Below, one piece after another: positions 34,260 to 44,937 of a DNA stretch of 64,000 nucleotides. Position 1 is the stretch's first letter. The number at the start of each line of letters is the position of its first letter. The translations under genes were made by a program, and so were the position numbers. The notes under the pieces were generated by a model that searched no databases, was not told the DNA's origin, and saw nothing but the letters and a program-made list of their open reading frames with translations. Source of the DNA: Cichorium intybus (taxonomy: Eukaryota > Streptophyta > Magnoliopsida > Asterales > Asteraceae); contig CM042010.1 of NCBI GenBank assembly GCA_023525715.1, positions 67,671,966 through 67,735,965 of the forward strand, written 5' to 3'.

Positions 34260-35526
34260 ATGTCATTATCAGCCTCAGATGATTCTGCTTTCGAAGTTAT
34301 AATCAACCAACTCACAAATAAATCTACATTTCAAATATGTAAGGAGCTAAAATGTTGGGAAGTAGAACAATTTGATGCTAAAAGTTCAAGACGTCTTGGA
34401 CAAAGTTGAAGATATATAGAAAGAAATCTTGAAACTAGACATGAACATCTTTGGAATTTCAATGTGCATCCCGTTTTTCCACCTCATATGTTAAGACAGA
34501 GATTTCAGATAAGGCTAGAACTATTTATTCAAATAGTTGATTGTATCTCAAACCATTCTATTTATTTTCAACAAATAAAATATGCTTTAGGTAAAAATGG
34601 TCTTTCTCTTTACAAAAATGCTAAGTTGCCATACACTAGTTGGTATATGGCACAACTGGTGACCTCTTTGATGAATACATACGAATTGGTGAACTTCAAT
34701 CAAATGTCTACAAAACTTTTATCAATGTTTTATTGAGGATTATGCAAGCCATTATTTGTGAAAACTAATACTAATGACATCCAAATTTTAGTACAATAAC
34801 ATTCAGAAAAGCAGAGTCTCCTATAATGCTAGGAAGTATTCATTGCATGCACTGAAATTGGAAAAATTATCCTATTTCGTAGCAAGGTCTATACTTGAGG
34901 TGATAGAGGGTGCCAATAAATTAATCTGGAAGTAGTTGCATCACAAGACCTTTGGATATTACATGCATATTTCGGTGTAGTTGGTTCTAACAATGACATT
35001 AACGCACTTAATTAGTCACCGTTATTCAATTATGTATTACAAGGGCTTGCTCCTGAATACATATTTATGGTTAATAGGAAGAACATACACGCAATGATAT
35101 TATCATGCAGATGATTTGTATCCTGAATGGGCTATAACGGTTAAAATTTTTCTACATCCGACTGACCCTAAAAGAATCAAGTTTAAAGAAATGCAAGAGG
35201 TTGCAAGAAAGGATGTTGAGAGGTTTAGTGTTCTTCAATCTCGTTGGACAACTGTATGAGGTCCATCCAGATATTGGCAACTTAAAAACATATACGATAT
35301 AATATATACATGCATTATATTACATAATATGATCATAGAAGATAAAGGAAATGCAATTAGTAATTGGTCAGATGTTGTTGATCCTCTGATATGTGTGAAT
35401 CGAGGACCGTCCAAAGAAGTTTAATATCAAATTCAAAAGAACTTAGAGCTACGTGATAATACAATACATCATGCTCTTCAACATGATTTAATGGAGCATA
35501 TTTGAGAATGTTTTATTAATATGTAA
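34260..35526 (+). pseudogene. Harbinger transposase, array copy 5, with natural C-terminus
   Basis: It is collinear with copy 4, with His for the first Asp (CAT 34841-34843) and a stop for the next Trp. Unlike copies 1-4, it continues past the LRD motif into HHALQHDLMEHI and ECFINM, the usual C-terminal end of HARBI1-like plant transposases, with TGG to TGA before ECF. It therefore marks the right end of the array. Confidence 0.8.
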
Positions 35527-35568
35527 TTTCAGTAGGTTGTATTGTATATATGATGTCATCGTTATAAA

Positions 35569-35573
<5 letters not shown>

Positions 35574-35651
<78 letters not shown>
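35574..35651. repeat. (TA)n microsatellite
   Basis: An almost pure TA run of about 78 bp. It immediately precedes dispersed repeat copy A, as at 47366-47521. Confidence 0.95.
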
Positions 35652-35655
<4 letters not shown>

Positions 35656-36408
35656 GATAGTATCGGGGATTGAACTCTCATTCAATAAATGCACACAATA
35701 ATGGTAGGTTTAAACCATTTATTTGCCAGCTCATCAAATTCCACCCATTGAACTCTCCATTAAATCATCCTTATGGATGGACTTACAATATTAACCTCCG
35801 GAAGAAAGGCTTGAGAAGAATGAAGTGCGGTCAAGAAAAAAAGGTAAGCAGTCTAAAACACGAAGTCGAGCATTCTAAATGAAAGGCATATGAGCTTGTA
35901 GATTGAATAGGTTTCGGGCCAACCAACTTGAAAATGGTGGTAGGGAACGTTGTGTTCTCGAGTCTAAATTAACAAGAGAAGTGAATGAAAGTGGATGGAA
36001 CCAAGAAGAAATGAAAAAAATTTGATGTTCCTGAGTTTTTTAATGGAAGGAATTGGAAGGAAGTAAAATGAAGTGGAGAGATAATATTCCCCCTAACTTT
36101 CCTTCCGATTTGGAAGGATTTAGAGAGAAATGAAGCGACTATTAAAAATAAGACTTCATTCATCCAACCAATTTCTATTTCACTTCCCTTATTTTCTTTC
36201 TCTTTGTCCTTCCCCTTATTTTCTTTTCTTTGTTAAAACTCAGGAAGATAATGGAAAAGACAGTCTACATTCATCCAACCAAGGGTGAACCTATGATCGC
36301 CTATAGAGGTAAAAGAAAGTGGTCATGTGAATCATTGTAAAATCAAGGCTTGCAAGTATATGGCAAAAGGGTTTGTCATATATGGTTTATGTAATTAATG
36401 GAAATAAG
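35652..36408. repeat. Dispersed ~750-bp repeat, copy A (uninterrupted)
   Basis: It matches 47522-48214 followed by 54686-54800, so copy B is the same sequence interrupted by the LTR element at 48215. The segment has no coding potential. It contains 'cattcatccaacca' words near 36155 and 36270 and GGAAGGAA tracts, which suggests a non-autonomous DNA element, but I found no clean TIRs. Confidence 0.75.
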
Positions 36409-36424
36409 TTGAAAAGAATTATGG

Positions 36425-36678
36425 AGATGTGAAAGTGGTTTGGGACTACCATAAAGTCTTTCCTAATGACCTCATATGGTTACCTTTTGGTCGACAAATG
36501 GAATTCAAAATCGATTTGGTATCGGGAGCAGCACCAGTAACACGAGCATCGAATTGTTTAGCTCCAACTGAGATACAAGAGCATATGATGCAATTGCAAG
36601 AGCTACTATATACATGATTCATCAAACAAAGCTCCCCATCATTTGCAAAGAAGGCAAGGTCGACACGGATTTACATTA
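36425..36678 (+). pseudogene. Ty3/gypsy pol fragment (RT N-terminus)
   Basis: Translation gives VFPNDLIWLPFGRQMEFKID followed by LVSGAAP and LAPTEIQ. This corresponds to the start of the reverse transcriptase region of chromoviruses, where DVFPDELPGLPP and RQVEFTIDL are seen in the intact element at 60910-60980. It is broken by a TGA near 36615 and ends where the Tekay-like element inserted. Confidence 0.85.
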
Positions 36679-36683
36679 ATTAT

Positions 36684-38135
36684 TGTAACTCCCCAATTTC
36701 AAAATTTTTAAAATTTATTTATTACCAAGGTTCCAATAAAATATTTATTCTAAAAAGTAAATCTGTTCGACATATTTATTAAACCAACAGCGGAAACAAT
36801 TGAAAATCATAACATAATTCATTAAAATAAATCTCTTATATGCGATGCGCCGCCGTCACGCCTTGCCCTTCCCTTTGTCATTTGAAATACCTGAAATGTT
36901 ATAAAATCAACGGGTAAGCTTAAAGCTTAGTGAGTCCACAAACTACCATACATGCCCATACATTAAACAACCCGTCCTCGAGAACGACCCGACCCTACCC
37001 GCCATACAACAGCTACGGGCGCCATCATACAACAGCTATGGACACGGGAAGGTTCTACCCATCATACAACAGCTATGGGTTCCCGGTTATGGCCCAGCCC
37101 ATCATACAACAGCTATGGGACAAGGCAATAGTCCAACTCGCCATACAACAGCTACGAGGGGACACGTATCAGTACTGAGCCCAACAACAAATAACCACAG
37201 ATATAGAGCAAATCATATAACTGTAAATAACACACAAGATGCCTAACATGCAACATCATATAGTAAGGTGAGGATACTCACCTGATTCGAAACCGCACAG
37301 ATATTCTCTAATATCCACACTTAGCTCGTCCACACACCTAAATCCCACACACATACAACATATCAATTACTGACCAGGCTCTTACAAACCTGCCTAAAGG
37401 TTAGACTCACTAGTTGCCATCAAACCGTGGTCAAAACTAAATTTCTGGTCAAACAGTCGCTTGCCGCGGCGTGGCTCCTCGCCCTACGCGTCGCGGCTAC
37501 CATTGCACAATTACGGGGTTTCAGCCGAGTCCGCGCCGCTGACATAGCCGGTCCGCGTCGCGGCTCGTAACATTTCAAAATGTTTTTCAGCGATTAACAG
37601 TACATCAATCGGCTAGGGTTCCTTTCTACACCCTTCCTGGGATCAGAAACTACCCTAAGGTCACTTCCTTATGGACATGCAAGTCCATGCATGTCCTTGG
37701 TTCAAACCCTAAGTGCTACAAATCGTCTAAAGCTACAAACCAACTGGTAACACCATATGACGGGATAAAAAGGAAAGTCAGAAGAGTAAATCTTCTTACC
37801 TTACTTCTGAAGGACGGAGTGATGCCCACGATCCGTCCTAAACCTTCTCCCGCGTTGGATCTCCTTCCTTCAAACCTCCAAAGCCTTGGAACCAAAGAGT
37901 CTCTGCTGAAACCGGACGCCTCTGCTCCAGAAAACTCCCAAAAACACGAACCATAGGGCTGGGTCCCTTTATATAGGCGTTTAAATCCGAATTAGGGTTT
38001 TTCACTTTAGAGGCGCACCGCGTCGTGGGATCTTTAGAACCGCGCCGTGCGTACAAATCCTACGCGATTCTAGATTCTTCCAAAAGCCGTGCCGCGGGCT
38101 CCTTCGGGCCGCGACTCGGCGGAACGGGTCTTACA
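36684..38135 (-). repeat. 3' LTR of Tekay-like element 1
   Basis: 1452 bp. On the plus strand it begins TGTAACTCCCC and ends GGGTCTTACA. It contains five hairpin motifs (37000-37160), a GC-rich block near 37445-37500 and a second near 38020-38125. Reading frames inside it also occur in the other LTR and are not genes. Confidence 0.95.
37000..37160. repeat. Five tandem hairpin motifs in the LTR
   Basis: The word catacaacagctatggg or a close variant occurs five times at 20-45-bp spacing. Each copy has complementary flanks (cccat...atggg) around 'acaacagct'. The same array is in the other LTR at 43797-43957. Confidence 0.9.
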
Positions 38136-38151
38136 ATTCTCCCCCACTTAA
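38136..38151 (-). promoter_or_regulatory. Polypurine tract of Tekay-like element 1
   Basis: On the minus strand AAGTGGGGGAGAAT lies directly before the 3' LTR start (TGTAAGACCC). It primes plus-strand synthesis. Here the pol frame reads through it. Confidence 0.85.
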
Positions 38152-41100
38152 CTGGATTTCGACCCCGAAATCCGTGCCGGTAAATAATTCTGGATAATGC
38201 CTCCGCATTTCCTCCTCCGGTTCCCAAGTCCATTCGGACCCTTTTCGATGCTGCCACTGAACCTTAACTAATCCTATTGTTTTATTTCGTAAAGCCTTTA
38301 TCTTCCTTTCAATGATGGCAATTGGTCGCTCCATATATTTTAGGCGTTCATCTAATTGAATATCCTCCAAAGGTACTATTGTGGATTCCTCAGTCACGCA
38401 CTTTCTGAGCTGCGAAACGTGAAACGTGTCGTGAATCTGACTAAGCTGTTCGGGCAGCTCCAACCGGTAAGCTACCTCACCTACACGGGCGACAATTCGA
38501 TATGGTCCAATGTACCTAGGACCAAGCTTTCCTCGCTTCCTAAAACGAATAACTCCCTTCCAAGGTGACACCTTAAGAAGAACATAATCCCCAACTTGAA
38601 ACTCGAGATCGGATCGTCGCCTATCCGCATAACTTTTCTGTCGACTCTGAGTTGTTAACAATCTCTCCCGAACCTTCTGAATTAACTCAGTTGTCTTGAG
38701 CACCACCTCTGTACTACCCAATACCTGCTGGCCAACCTCGCCCCAGCAAATAGGTGTCCGACATTTTCTTCCATACAACATTTCAAAGGGAGCTCTGCCA
38801 ATGCTCGCGTGATAACTGTTATTGTAAGAAAACTCAGCTAAAGGGAGATGGGAATCCCAACTCCCGCCAAAATCGATGACGCATGCCCTAAGCATATCTT
38901 CCAGCATTTGAATCGTCCTTTCACTCTGCCCATCCGTCTGAGGATGATATGCTGTGCTGAAATGAAGGCGAGTGCCTAATTCCTCATGAAACTTCTTCCA
39001 AAACCTAGACGTAAACCGGACATCCCGGTCGGATATCACCGAGACCGGTATACCATGTCGAGAGATAATCTCATCTATGAAGACCTTAGCCAATTCCTTT
39101 GCAGAGTAAGTCTCTTGGATGGGGAGGAAATGAGCACTTTTAGTCAACCTATCCACGATAACCCAAATAGTGTCCATATGTCGAGGGGTTCTTGGCAACT
39201 TCGTGATGAAATCCATTGTGATATGCTCCCATTTCCATTCTGGGATCTCAAGAGGCTGCAACTTACCATGAGGCAGTTGGTGCTCGGCCTTGACCTTACG
39301 ACAGGTCATGCATCTTTCGACAAACCAAGCTACTTCCCTCTTCATGCCTGGCCACCAATAATATTCGTGCAGATCCCTATACATTTTAGTTGCTCCATGG
39401 TGGATAGAGAACCTGGATTTATGTGCCTCCTCCAGTAGGGTTTGACGAACCCCGCCCAGCTTCGGTACCCAAATTCTCTCATGGCAAGTTAACAAATCCC
39501 TACTATCTTTGACCATAGCTGCCAACTGACCCACAATCCTCTCACTTTTCTGATTCTCGCTCTTGCTTGCTTCCACCTGGGCTTTCCTAATCAGCTCAAG
39601 CAGCGGTGTCACAATTGTCATCCTTAGACAAACGCCCCGAAGGGGTGCACTCGAAACCTTACGACTTAACACATCCGCTACCACATTGGCCTTTCCAGGG
39701 TGGTAGTGTATCTCACAATCATAATCTTTCAATACATCCAACCATCTTCTCTGTCTCATATTGAGGTTTGCCTGATCCATCAGGTACTTCAAACTCTTGT
39801 GGTCTGTGAAGATGGTGCACTTCACTCCATACAAATAGTGTCTCTAAATCTTGAGAGCGAAGACCACCGCTCCCAATTCCAAGTCATGAGTAGGGTAGTT
39901 AGCTTCATGGGGCTTCAACTGTCGCGAGGCGTAAGCAATCACCCTGCCTCGTTGCATCAAGACTGCCCCCAATCCCGAGATTGATGCATCGCAATAAACT
40001 ACCATATCCTCCATTCCCTCAGGCAAAGTCAAAACCGGAGCTTCACACAATTTCCGCCGCAAAGTCTCAAAAGCTTGCTGCTGCTCCTCACCCCACCGAA
40101 AAGCAGCATTTTTCTTAGTTAGCCGGGTCAAAGGTACTGCAACCTTTGAGAAGTCTTGGATGAAACGACGATAATAACCAGCCAGCCCCAAGAAACTTCT
40201 AATCTCCGAGGGAGTCTTCGGAACCTCCCACCGCATCATGGCCTCCACCTTAGCCGGGTCTACCATGATTCCTTGCTCATTTACAATGTGACCCAAAAAC
40301 TGAACCTCCCGTAGCCAAAAGTCACACTTGGATAATTTTGCATAAAGCTTCTCCTTCCTTAAGGTCTCTAATACTTCCTTTAAGTGTTGTTCATGTTGTT
40401 CCCTGCTCCGAGAGTAGACTAAGATGTCGTCAATGAAAACTATAACCGACCGATCCAACATCGGTCGACACACCCGATTCATTAAGTCCATAAAAGCTGC
40501 AGGGGCATTGGTCAGTCCAAACGGCATCACTACAAACTCGAAGTGGCCGTACCTCGTCCGAAAAGCCGTTTTCGGGATTTCTTCCTCCCGTACTCGCATT
40601 TGATGGTAACCTGACCGCAAATCAATTTTTGAAAACCATGAAGCGCCCTGCAGTTGGTCGAATAAGTCGTCGATGCGAGGCATTGGATACCGATTCTTCA
40701 CCGTAAGCTTATTCAACTCACGATAATCTATGCACATCCTGTTGGAACCATCCTTCTTCTTAACAAACAAAATAGGCGCTCCCCACGGCGAGCAACTGGG
40801 TCGAATAAATCCCTTATCTAATAATTCTCGAAGTTGAATAGACAACTCCAGCATCTCCGGAGGCGCAAGACGATACGGTGCTTTAGCTATCGGAGCTGCA
40901 CCGGGAGTTAAGTCGATCTTAAATTCCACCTGTCTCTCTGGCGGCACGCCAGGCAGATCCTCGGGAAAAACATCAAGAAAATCCCGAACCACTGGTATAT
41001 CACCTGCTTTCTGCTGTGGCTTCCTTTCTCGTGCGTCTACAACATAAGCCACAAATCCCGAACCTCCATGCTGAAAATGTCTGCGTGCCCTAGCAGCTGA

Positions 41101-41485
41101 ACAGAAAACTGCACCTCGATTCTTTCTCTCGCCCTGCACAACCAGCTCTCCCCCACTTGGGGTTTGAATCCACACTCGCTTGTTCTTACAATCGATCCAT
41201 GATTCATGCTGACCCATCCAATCCATACCGATGATGACTCGGGAGTCACTCAACGGTATAGGGATGAGATCGATCGGAAACTTTATTCCTTGAATCACAA
41301 CTTCGCATCCCCGATAAACACTAGTCGCTTGCACGGTTTTATCATCCGCAATTTCCACTTCTAACGGCTGATGAAGAGTTCCTAAAGCAATACCGAAACT
41401 CTTTCCTAACGCGGCAGACACAAAAGAATGACTAGCACCCGAATCAAATAGTGCAAGGTAGGCGTAGAGTTGACTAAGAATGTTC

Positions 41486-41553
41486 CTAATCAAAGCATAA
41501 TAGACATATTAATTACACACACCACAAACACGAGGCAAGTAAAGAAAGAGTAC
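41486..41553 (-). other. 68-nt intron-like insertion at the gag/protease junction
   Basis: On the minus strand the sequence begins GTACTCTTTC and ends TTTGATTAG. It splits the conserved VVTG/TFLVN block that is contiguous in element 2 (DVVTGIFTLN). Its removal rejoins ACG G|GA ACA TTC as T-G-T-F. A one-base slip still remains before LFDSGA. Confidence 0.6.
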
Positions 41554-42694
41554 CCGTGACGACGTCGGGCGCATCCTGTGCCTCCTCGACGGTCATGACG
41601 AATGCTCGACCCTTGGTCTTAGGGGCTTCCCCTTTCCCCTGCCTACCATCGGTAATCCGGAGTGTAGTGGGTGCCGGATTCTGAACCACTCCCTGAGTCA
41701 TACGGGGACATTGGGCCTTGAAGTGGCCTACCTGATTACAATTAAAACAAATCTTGACCTCTTGCCGACAATCTTTAGCATAGTGGCCCTCCTTTCCACA
41801 CTTATGGCATATTAGCACCCAGCAACGCCCCTCATGATTCCTTCCACATTTACCACACTTACCCTGGCTCCTTTGCCCTTGCTTTCCCTGATCTGCCCCT
41901 CGAAATTTCTTCGACACCTGCTGAGTCTGAGCAGGCGCCGGACGCTTCTGCTTTTGTTGGGTTTCCAGTTCCAACTCTCGGGCCCGAGCGGCCGCTATCA
42001 TATCAGTAAGAGTTTGGTGCCTAGCAGCAGACACAAATTCCCGAATGTCTGTGCGAAGCATCGCCAAGTATCGTGTCATCCTCATGCGCTCGGTTGCCGC
42101 AAACTCTGGACAGAAGAGTGCCCGTTCATTAAACTTCTTGGTGATTTCCGTCACCGTCTCAGTAGTCTGGGTCAGATTTAGGTATTCCTGCGCCAAGCGT
42201 TCCATTTCCACCTGTGGAACATACTCCAATTTGAACTGTTCCTTAAACTGCGGCCATGTAATGGCATCCAACTGAGCAGGAGTGATATCCTTCGTTCGTA
42301 TCTCCCACCAATCTTTCGCACCCTCTCTTAAAAGATTCGCCGCAAACGTTACCTTGGAGTTCTCATGACAGGAACATGTGCGGAAAGCACCCTCCACTGC
42401 GGAAATCCACCGCATGCTAACAATTGGATCCCTGCCCCCATCAAACATCGGAGGCGAACAAGCCGAAAAGTCCTTATAACTTGCATCCCTAGCACGTGAT
42501 GTGCCCTGAGTGGCCAGTCGTTCCTCGAGCATTGCCCATAACTCAGCCTTAATCGTACCAAAGAACTGAGGTATCGCAGCCAACACTTCTCGCGAAACCT
42601 CCTCCACTATCAGGTTACGGAGATTCTCATCAGTCGGTCCTCCCCCACTTGAGGCACCCGTATCTGGTCCACCGTTGCTTCGAGTGACTGCCAT

Positions 42695-43454
42695 TCTGAA
42701 ATACGCAACAGTTCTAATATTAATACTCGGGTCACTCCTATCTACCCAACTACTTGACTTTCTAGGACTTCGGTTGACTACTCTTGACTCAAGCGTGAAT
42801 CCTGTGTTTTCGGTAATACTGGCGTGGTACTACCTTCCACACCTATTCGCCCTTGTTCCAAGTTCGTCAATCATCCTCCTAAAATGTCACACTCATACTA
42901 AACCATTTTCTATGATTCCTGCGGTCAGGCACCGTGGTGCCTAATCTTTTGATCTAACTCTCCATCTCACACGTGCCTAAGAGAACTATTGCTAATGTCG
43001 TCGAGTCACCTCACGGACGCACAGCCGTACACAATCAGGAATAAGATAGACGTTTGAATAACTGATCTACCCTAAAGTCACAACCAAACAAGGAACAGCC
43101 AGTAAGGCCAGACCAAGAATTCTTAGGCTATCTTACCCTAATTGTATATAACCTACCAGCATTCACTAAGCAACCTAACGACAGTAGCATAAAATTCCAA
43201 AGCAGCACATATGGTACAAAAACAGTCTACAGAGTATATTATCCAGGCAGCTTTACATCCTAGCACAATACATTTTATCACATAACACAAACTTGGCATG
43301 GGTAATTGGGAATCACAAAACTTACTTGAGCTCGGCTGACGGTTCGCATCGCATCTTCTTTTACTTTAATTTAACATTCCAAAAACATTTTCTTAACAAA
43401 ATCGCTCAGTCCTAAGTTTGAGTTTGGATTCCCAATACAGTTCATCCAAATCCC
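42695..43454 (-). other. Leader of Tekay-like element 1
   Basis: This is the untranslated stretch between the primer site and the gag ATG. I see no gene. Short open frames on the plus strand are not conserved. Confidence 0.75.
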
Positions 43455-43478
43455 TCAAACCAAGGCTCTGATACCAAT
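43455..43478 (-). promoter_or_regulatory. Primer-binding site of Tekay-like element 1
   Basis: On the minus strand TTGGTATCAGAGCCTTGG lies just inside the 5' LTR and is complementary to the iMet tRNA 3' end with few mismatches. Confidence 0.9.
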
Positions 43479-43479
43479 T

Positions 43480-44932
43480 TGTAACGCCCCAATTTCAAAA
43501 TTTTTAAAATTTATTTATTACCAAGGTTCCAATAAAATATTTATTCCAAAAAGTAAATCTGTTTGACATATTTATTAAACCAACAGCGGAAACAATTGAA
43601 AATCATAACATAATTCATTAAAATAAATCTCTTATATGCGATGCGCCGCCGTCATGCCTTGCCCTTCCCTTTGTCATTTGAAATACCTGAAATGTTATAA
43701 AATCAACGGGTAAGCTTAAAGCTTAGTGAGTCCACAAACTACCATACATGCCCACACATTAAACAACCCGTCCTCGAGAACGACCCGACCCTACCCGCCA
43801 TACAACAGCTACGGGCGTCCATCATACAACAGCTATGGACACGGGAAGGTTCTACCCATCATACAACAGCTATGGGTTCCCGGTTATGGCCCAGCCCATC
43901 ATACAACAGCTATGGGACAAGGCAATAGTCCAACTCGCCATACAACAACTATGAGGGGACACGCATCAGTACTGAGCCCAACAACAAATAACCACAGATA
44001 TAGAGCAAATCATATAACTGTAAATAACACACAAGATGCCTAACATGCAACATCATATAGTAAGGTGAGGATACTCACCTGATTCGAAACCGCACAGATA
44101 TTCTCTAATATCCCCACTTAGCTCGTCCACACACCTAAATCCCACATACATACAACATATCAATTACTGACCAGGCTCTTACAAACCTGCCTAAAGGTTA
44201 GACTCACTAATTGCCATCAAACCGTGGTCAAAACTAAATTTCTGGTCAAACAGTCGCTCGCCGCGGCGTGGCTCCTCGCCCTACGCGCCACGGCTACCAT
44301 TGCACAATTACGGGGTTTCAGCCGAGTTCCCGCCGCTGACATAACCAGTCCGCGTCGCGGCTCGTAACATTTTAAAATGTTTTTCAGCGATTAACAGTAC
44401 ATCAATCGGCTAGGGTTCCTTTCTACACCCTTCCTGGGATCAGAAACTACCCTAAGGTCACTTCCTTATGGACATGCAAGTCCATGCACGTCCTTGGTTC
44501 AAACCCTAAGTGCTACAAATCGTCTAAAGCTACAAACCAACTGGTAACACCATATGACGGGATAAAAAGGAAAGTCAGAAGAGTAAATCTTCTTACCTTA
44601 CTTCTGAAGGACGGAGTGATGCCCACGATCCGTCCTAAACCTTCTCCCGCGTTGGATCTCCTTCCTTCAAACCTCCAAAGCCTTGGAACCAAAGAGTCTC
44701 TGCTGAAACCGGACGCCTCTGCTCCAGAAAACTCCCAAAAACACGAACCATAGGGCTGGGTCCCTTTATATAGGCGTTTAAATCCGAATTAGGGTTTTTC
44801 ACTTTAGAGGCGCACCGCGTCGCGGGATCTTTAGAACCGCGCCGCGCGTACAAATCCTACGCGATTCTAGATTCTTCCAAAAGCCGCGCCGCGGGCTCCT
44901 TCGGGCCGCGACTCGGCGGAACGGGTCTTACA
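43480..44932 (-). repeat. 5' LTR of Tekay-like element 1
   Basis: 1453 bp, about 98% identical to 36684-38135. On the minus strand a TATA-like 'ctatataaag' at about 44772-44763 is the likely promoter core. The hairpin array is at 43797-43957. Confidence 0.95.
43797..43957. repeat. Five tandem hairpin motifs in the second LTR
   Basis: This is the same five-copy catacaacagctatggg array as at 37000-37160. The last copy is altered (acaacaactatgag). Confidence 0.9.
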
Positions 44933-44937
44933 ATTAT

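Larger units (their letters stand above)
26704..35526 (+). mobile_element. Tandem array of PIF/Harbinger elements
   Basis: Five transposase copies (+) and four ORF1 copies (-) alternate head to tail over 8.8 kb. The order is Tnp, then four times [ORF1 on minus, minisatellite, Tnp on plus]. An anchor word in the transposase recurs at 26749, 29055, 30168, 32210 and 34479, giving steps of 2306, 1113, 2042 and 2269 bp. The short step reflects an internal deletion. ORF1 and Tnp are divergent around each minisatellite. Between units the C-terminal ends of Tnp and ORF1 meet tail to tail without TIRs. Only the last Tnp keeps the normal C-terminus (about 35460-35526). No TIR or TTA/TAA target duplication was found. 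All copies are broken. Confidence 0.85.
38131..42694 (-). pseudogene. Gag-pol polyprotein of Tekay-like element 1
   Basis: This is a nearly intact polyprotein. Gag (42694 to about 41600) ends with Zn knuckles CGKCGRNHEGRC, CHKCGKEGHYAKDC and CFNCNQVGHFKAQC. The protease has LFDSGASHSF (about 41425). RT has DLFDQLQGASWFSKIDLRSG (about 40655) and FIDDILVYS (about 40425). RNase H has YCDAS (about 39995) and TDHKSL. Integrase has a CMTC zinc ribbon and MDFITKL, SDRDVRF and TDGQSERT motifs (39330-38930). A chromodomain (RPIAIIERKIKALRNK to WTWEPEEEMR) lies near 38330-38200. Lesions are one TGG-to-TAG stop at 39846-39844, and a gag/PR junction with a 68-nt GT...AG insertion (41553 to 41486) plus a one-base slip. 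The frame ends at a TAA supplied by the LTR. Confidence 0.95.
36684..44932 (-). mobile_element. Complete Ty3/gypsy chromovirus, Tekay-like (element 1)
   Basis: The 8.25-kb element has LTRs 36684-38135 and 43480-44932 with TG...CA ends and a perfect 5-bp target duplication ATTAT (36679-36683 and 44933-44937). On the minus strand the order is 5' LTR, iMet primer site, leader, gag, PR, RT, RNase H, IN, chromodomain, polypurine tract and 3' LTR. That order with a C-terminal chromodomain is the chromovirus plan, and the domain sequences look Tekay-like. The LTRs differ at about 24 positions plus a one-base indel (about 98% identity), nearly all transitions. The insertion is therefore fairly young, and it landed inside the older gypsy fragment at 36425-36678. 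Confidence 0.96.

Noticed and set aside
36930..37178. CRISPR-like array of short repeats
   Set aside because: The repeats are in a plant LTR, have irregular short spacers and no cas genes. They are tandem hairpin words.
37687..37956. 89-codon frame repeated at 44484
   Set aside because: It lies inside both LTRs of the Tekay-like element, so its conservation is just LTR identity.
42675..42944. Plus-strand frame in the Tekay-like leader
   Set aside because: It is antisense to the retroelement and carries no recognisable domain.
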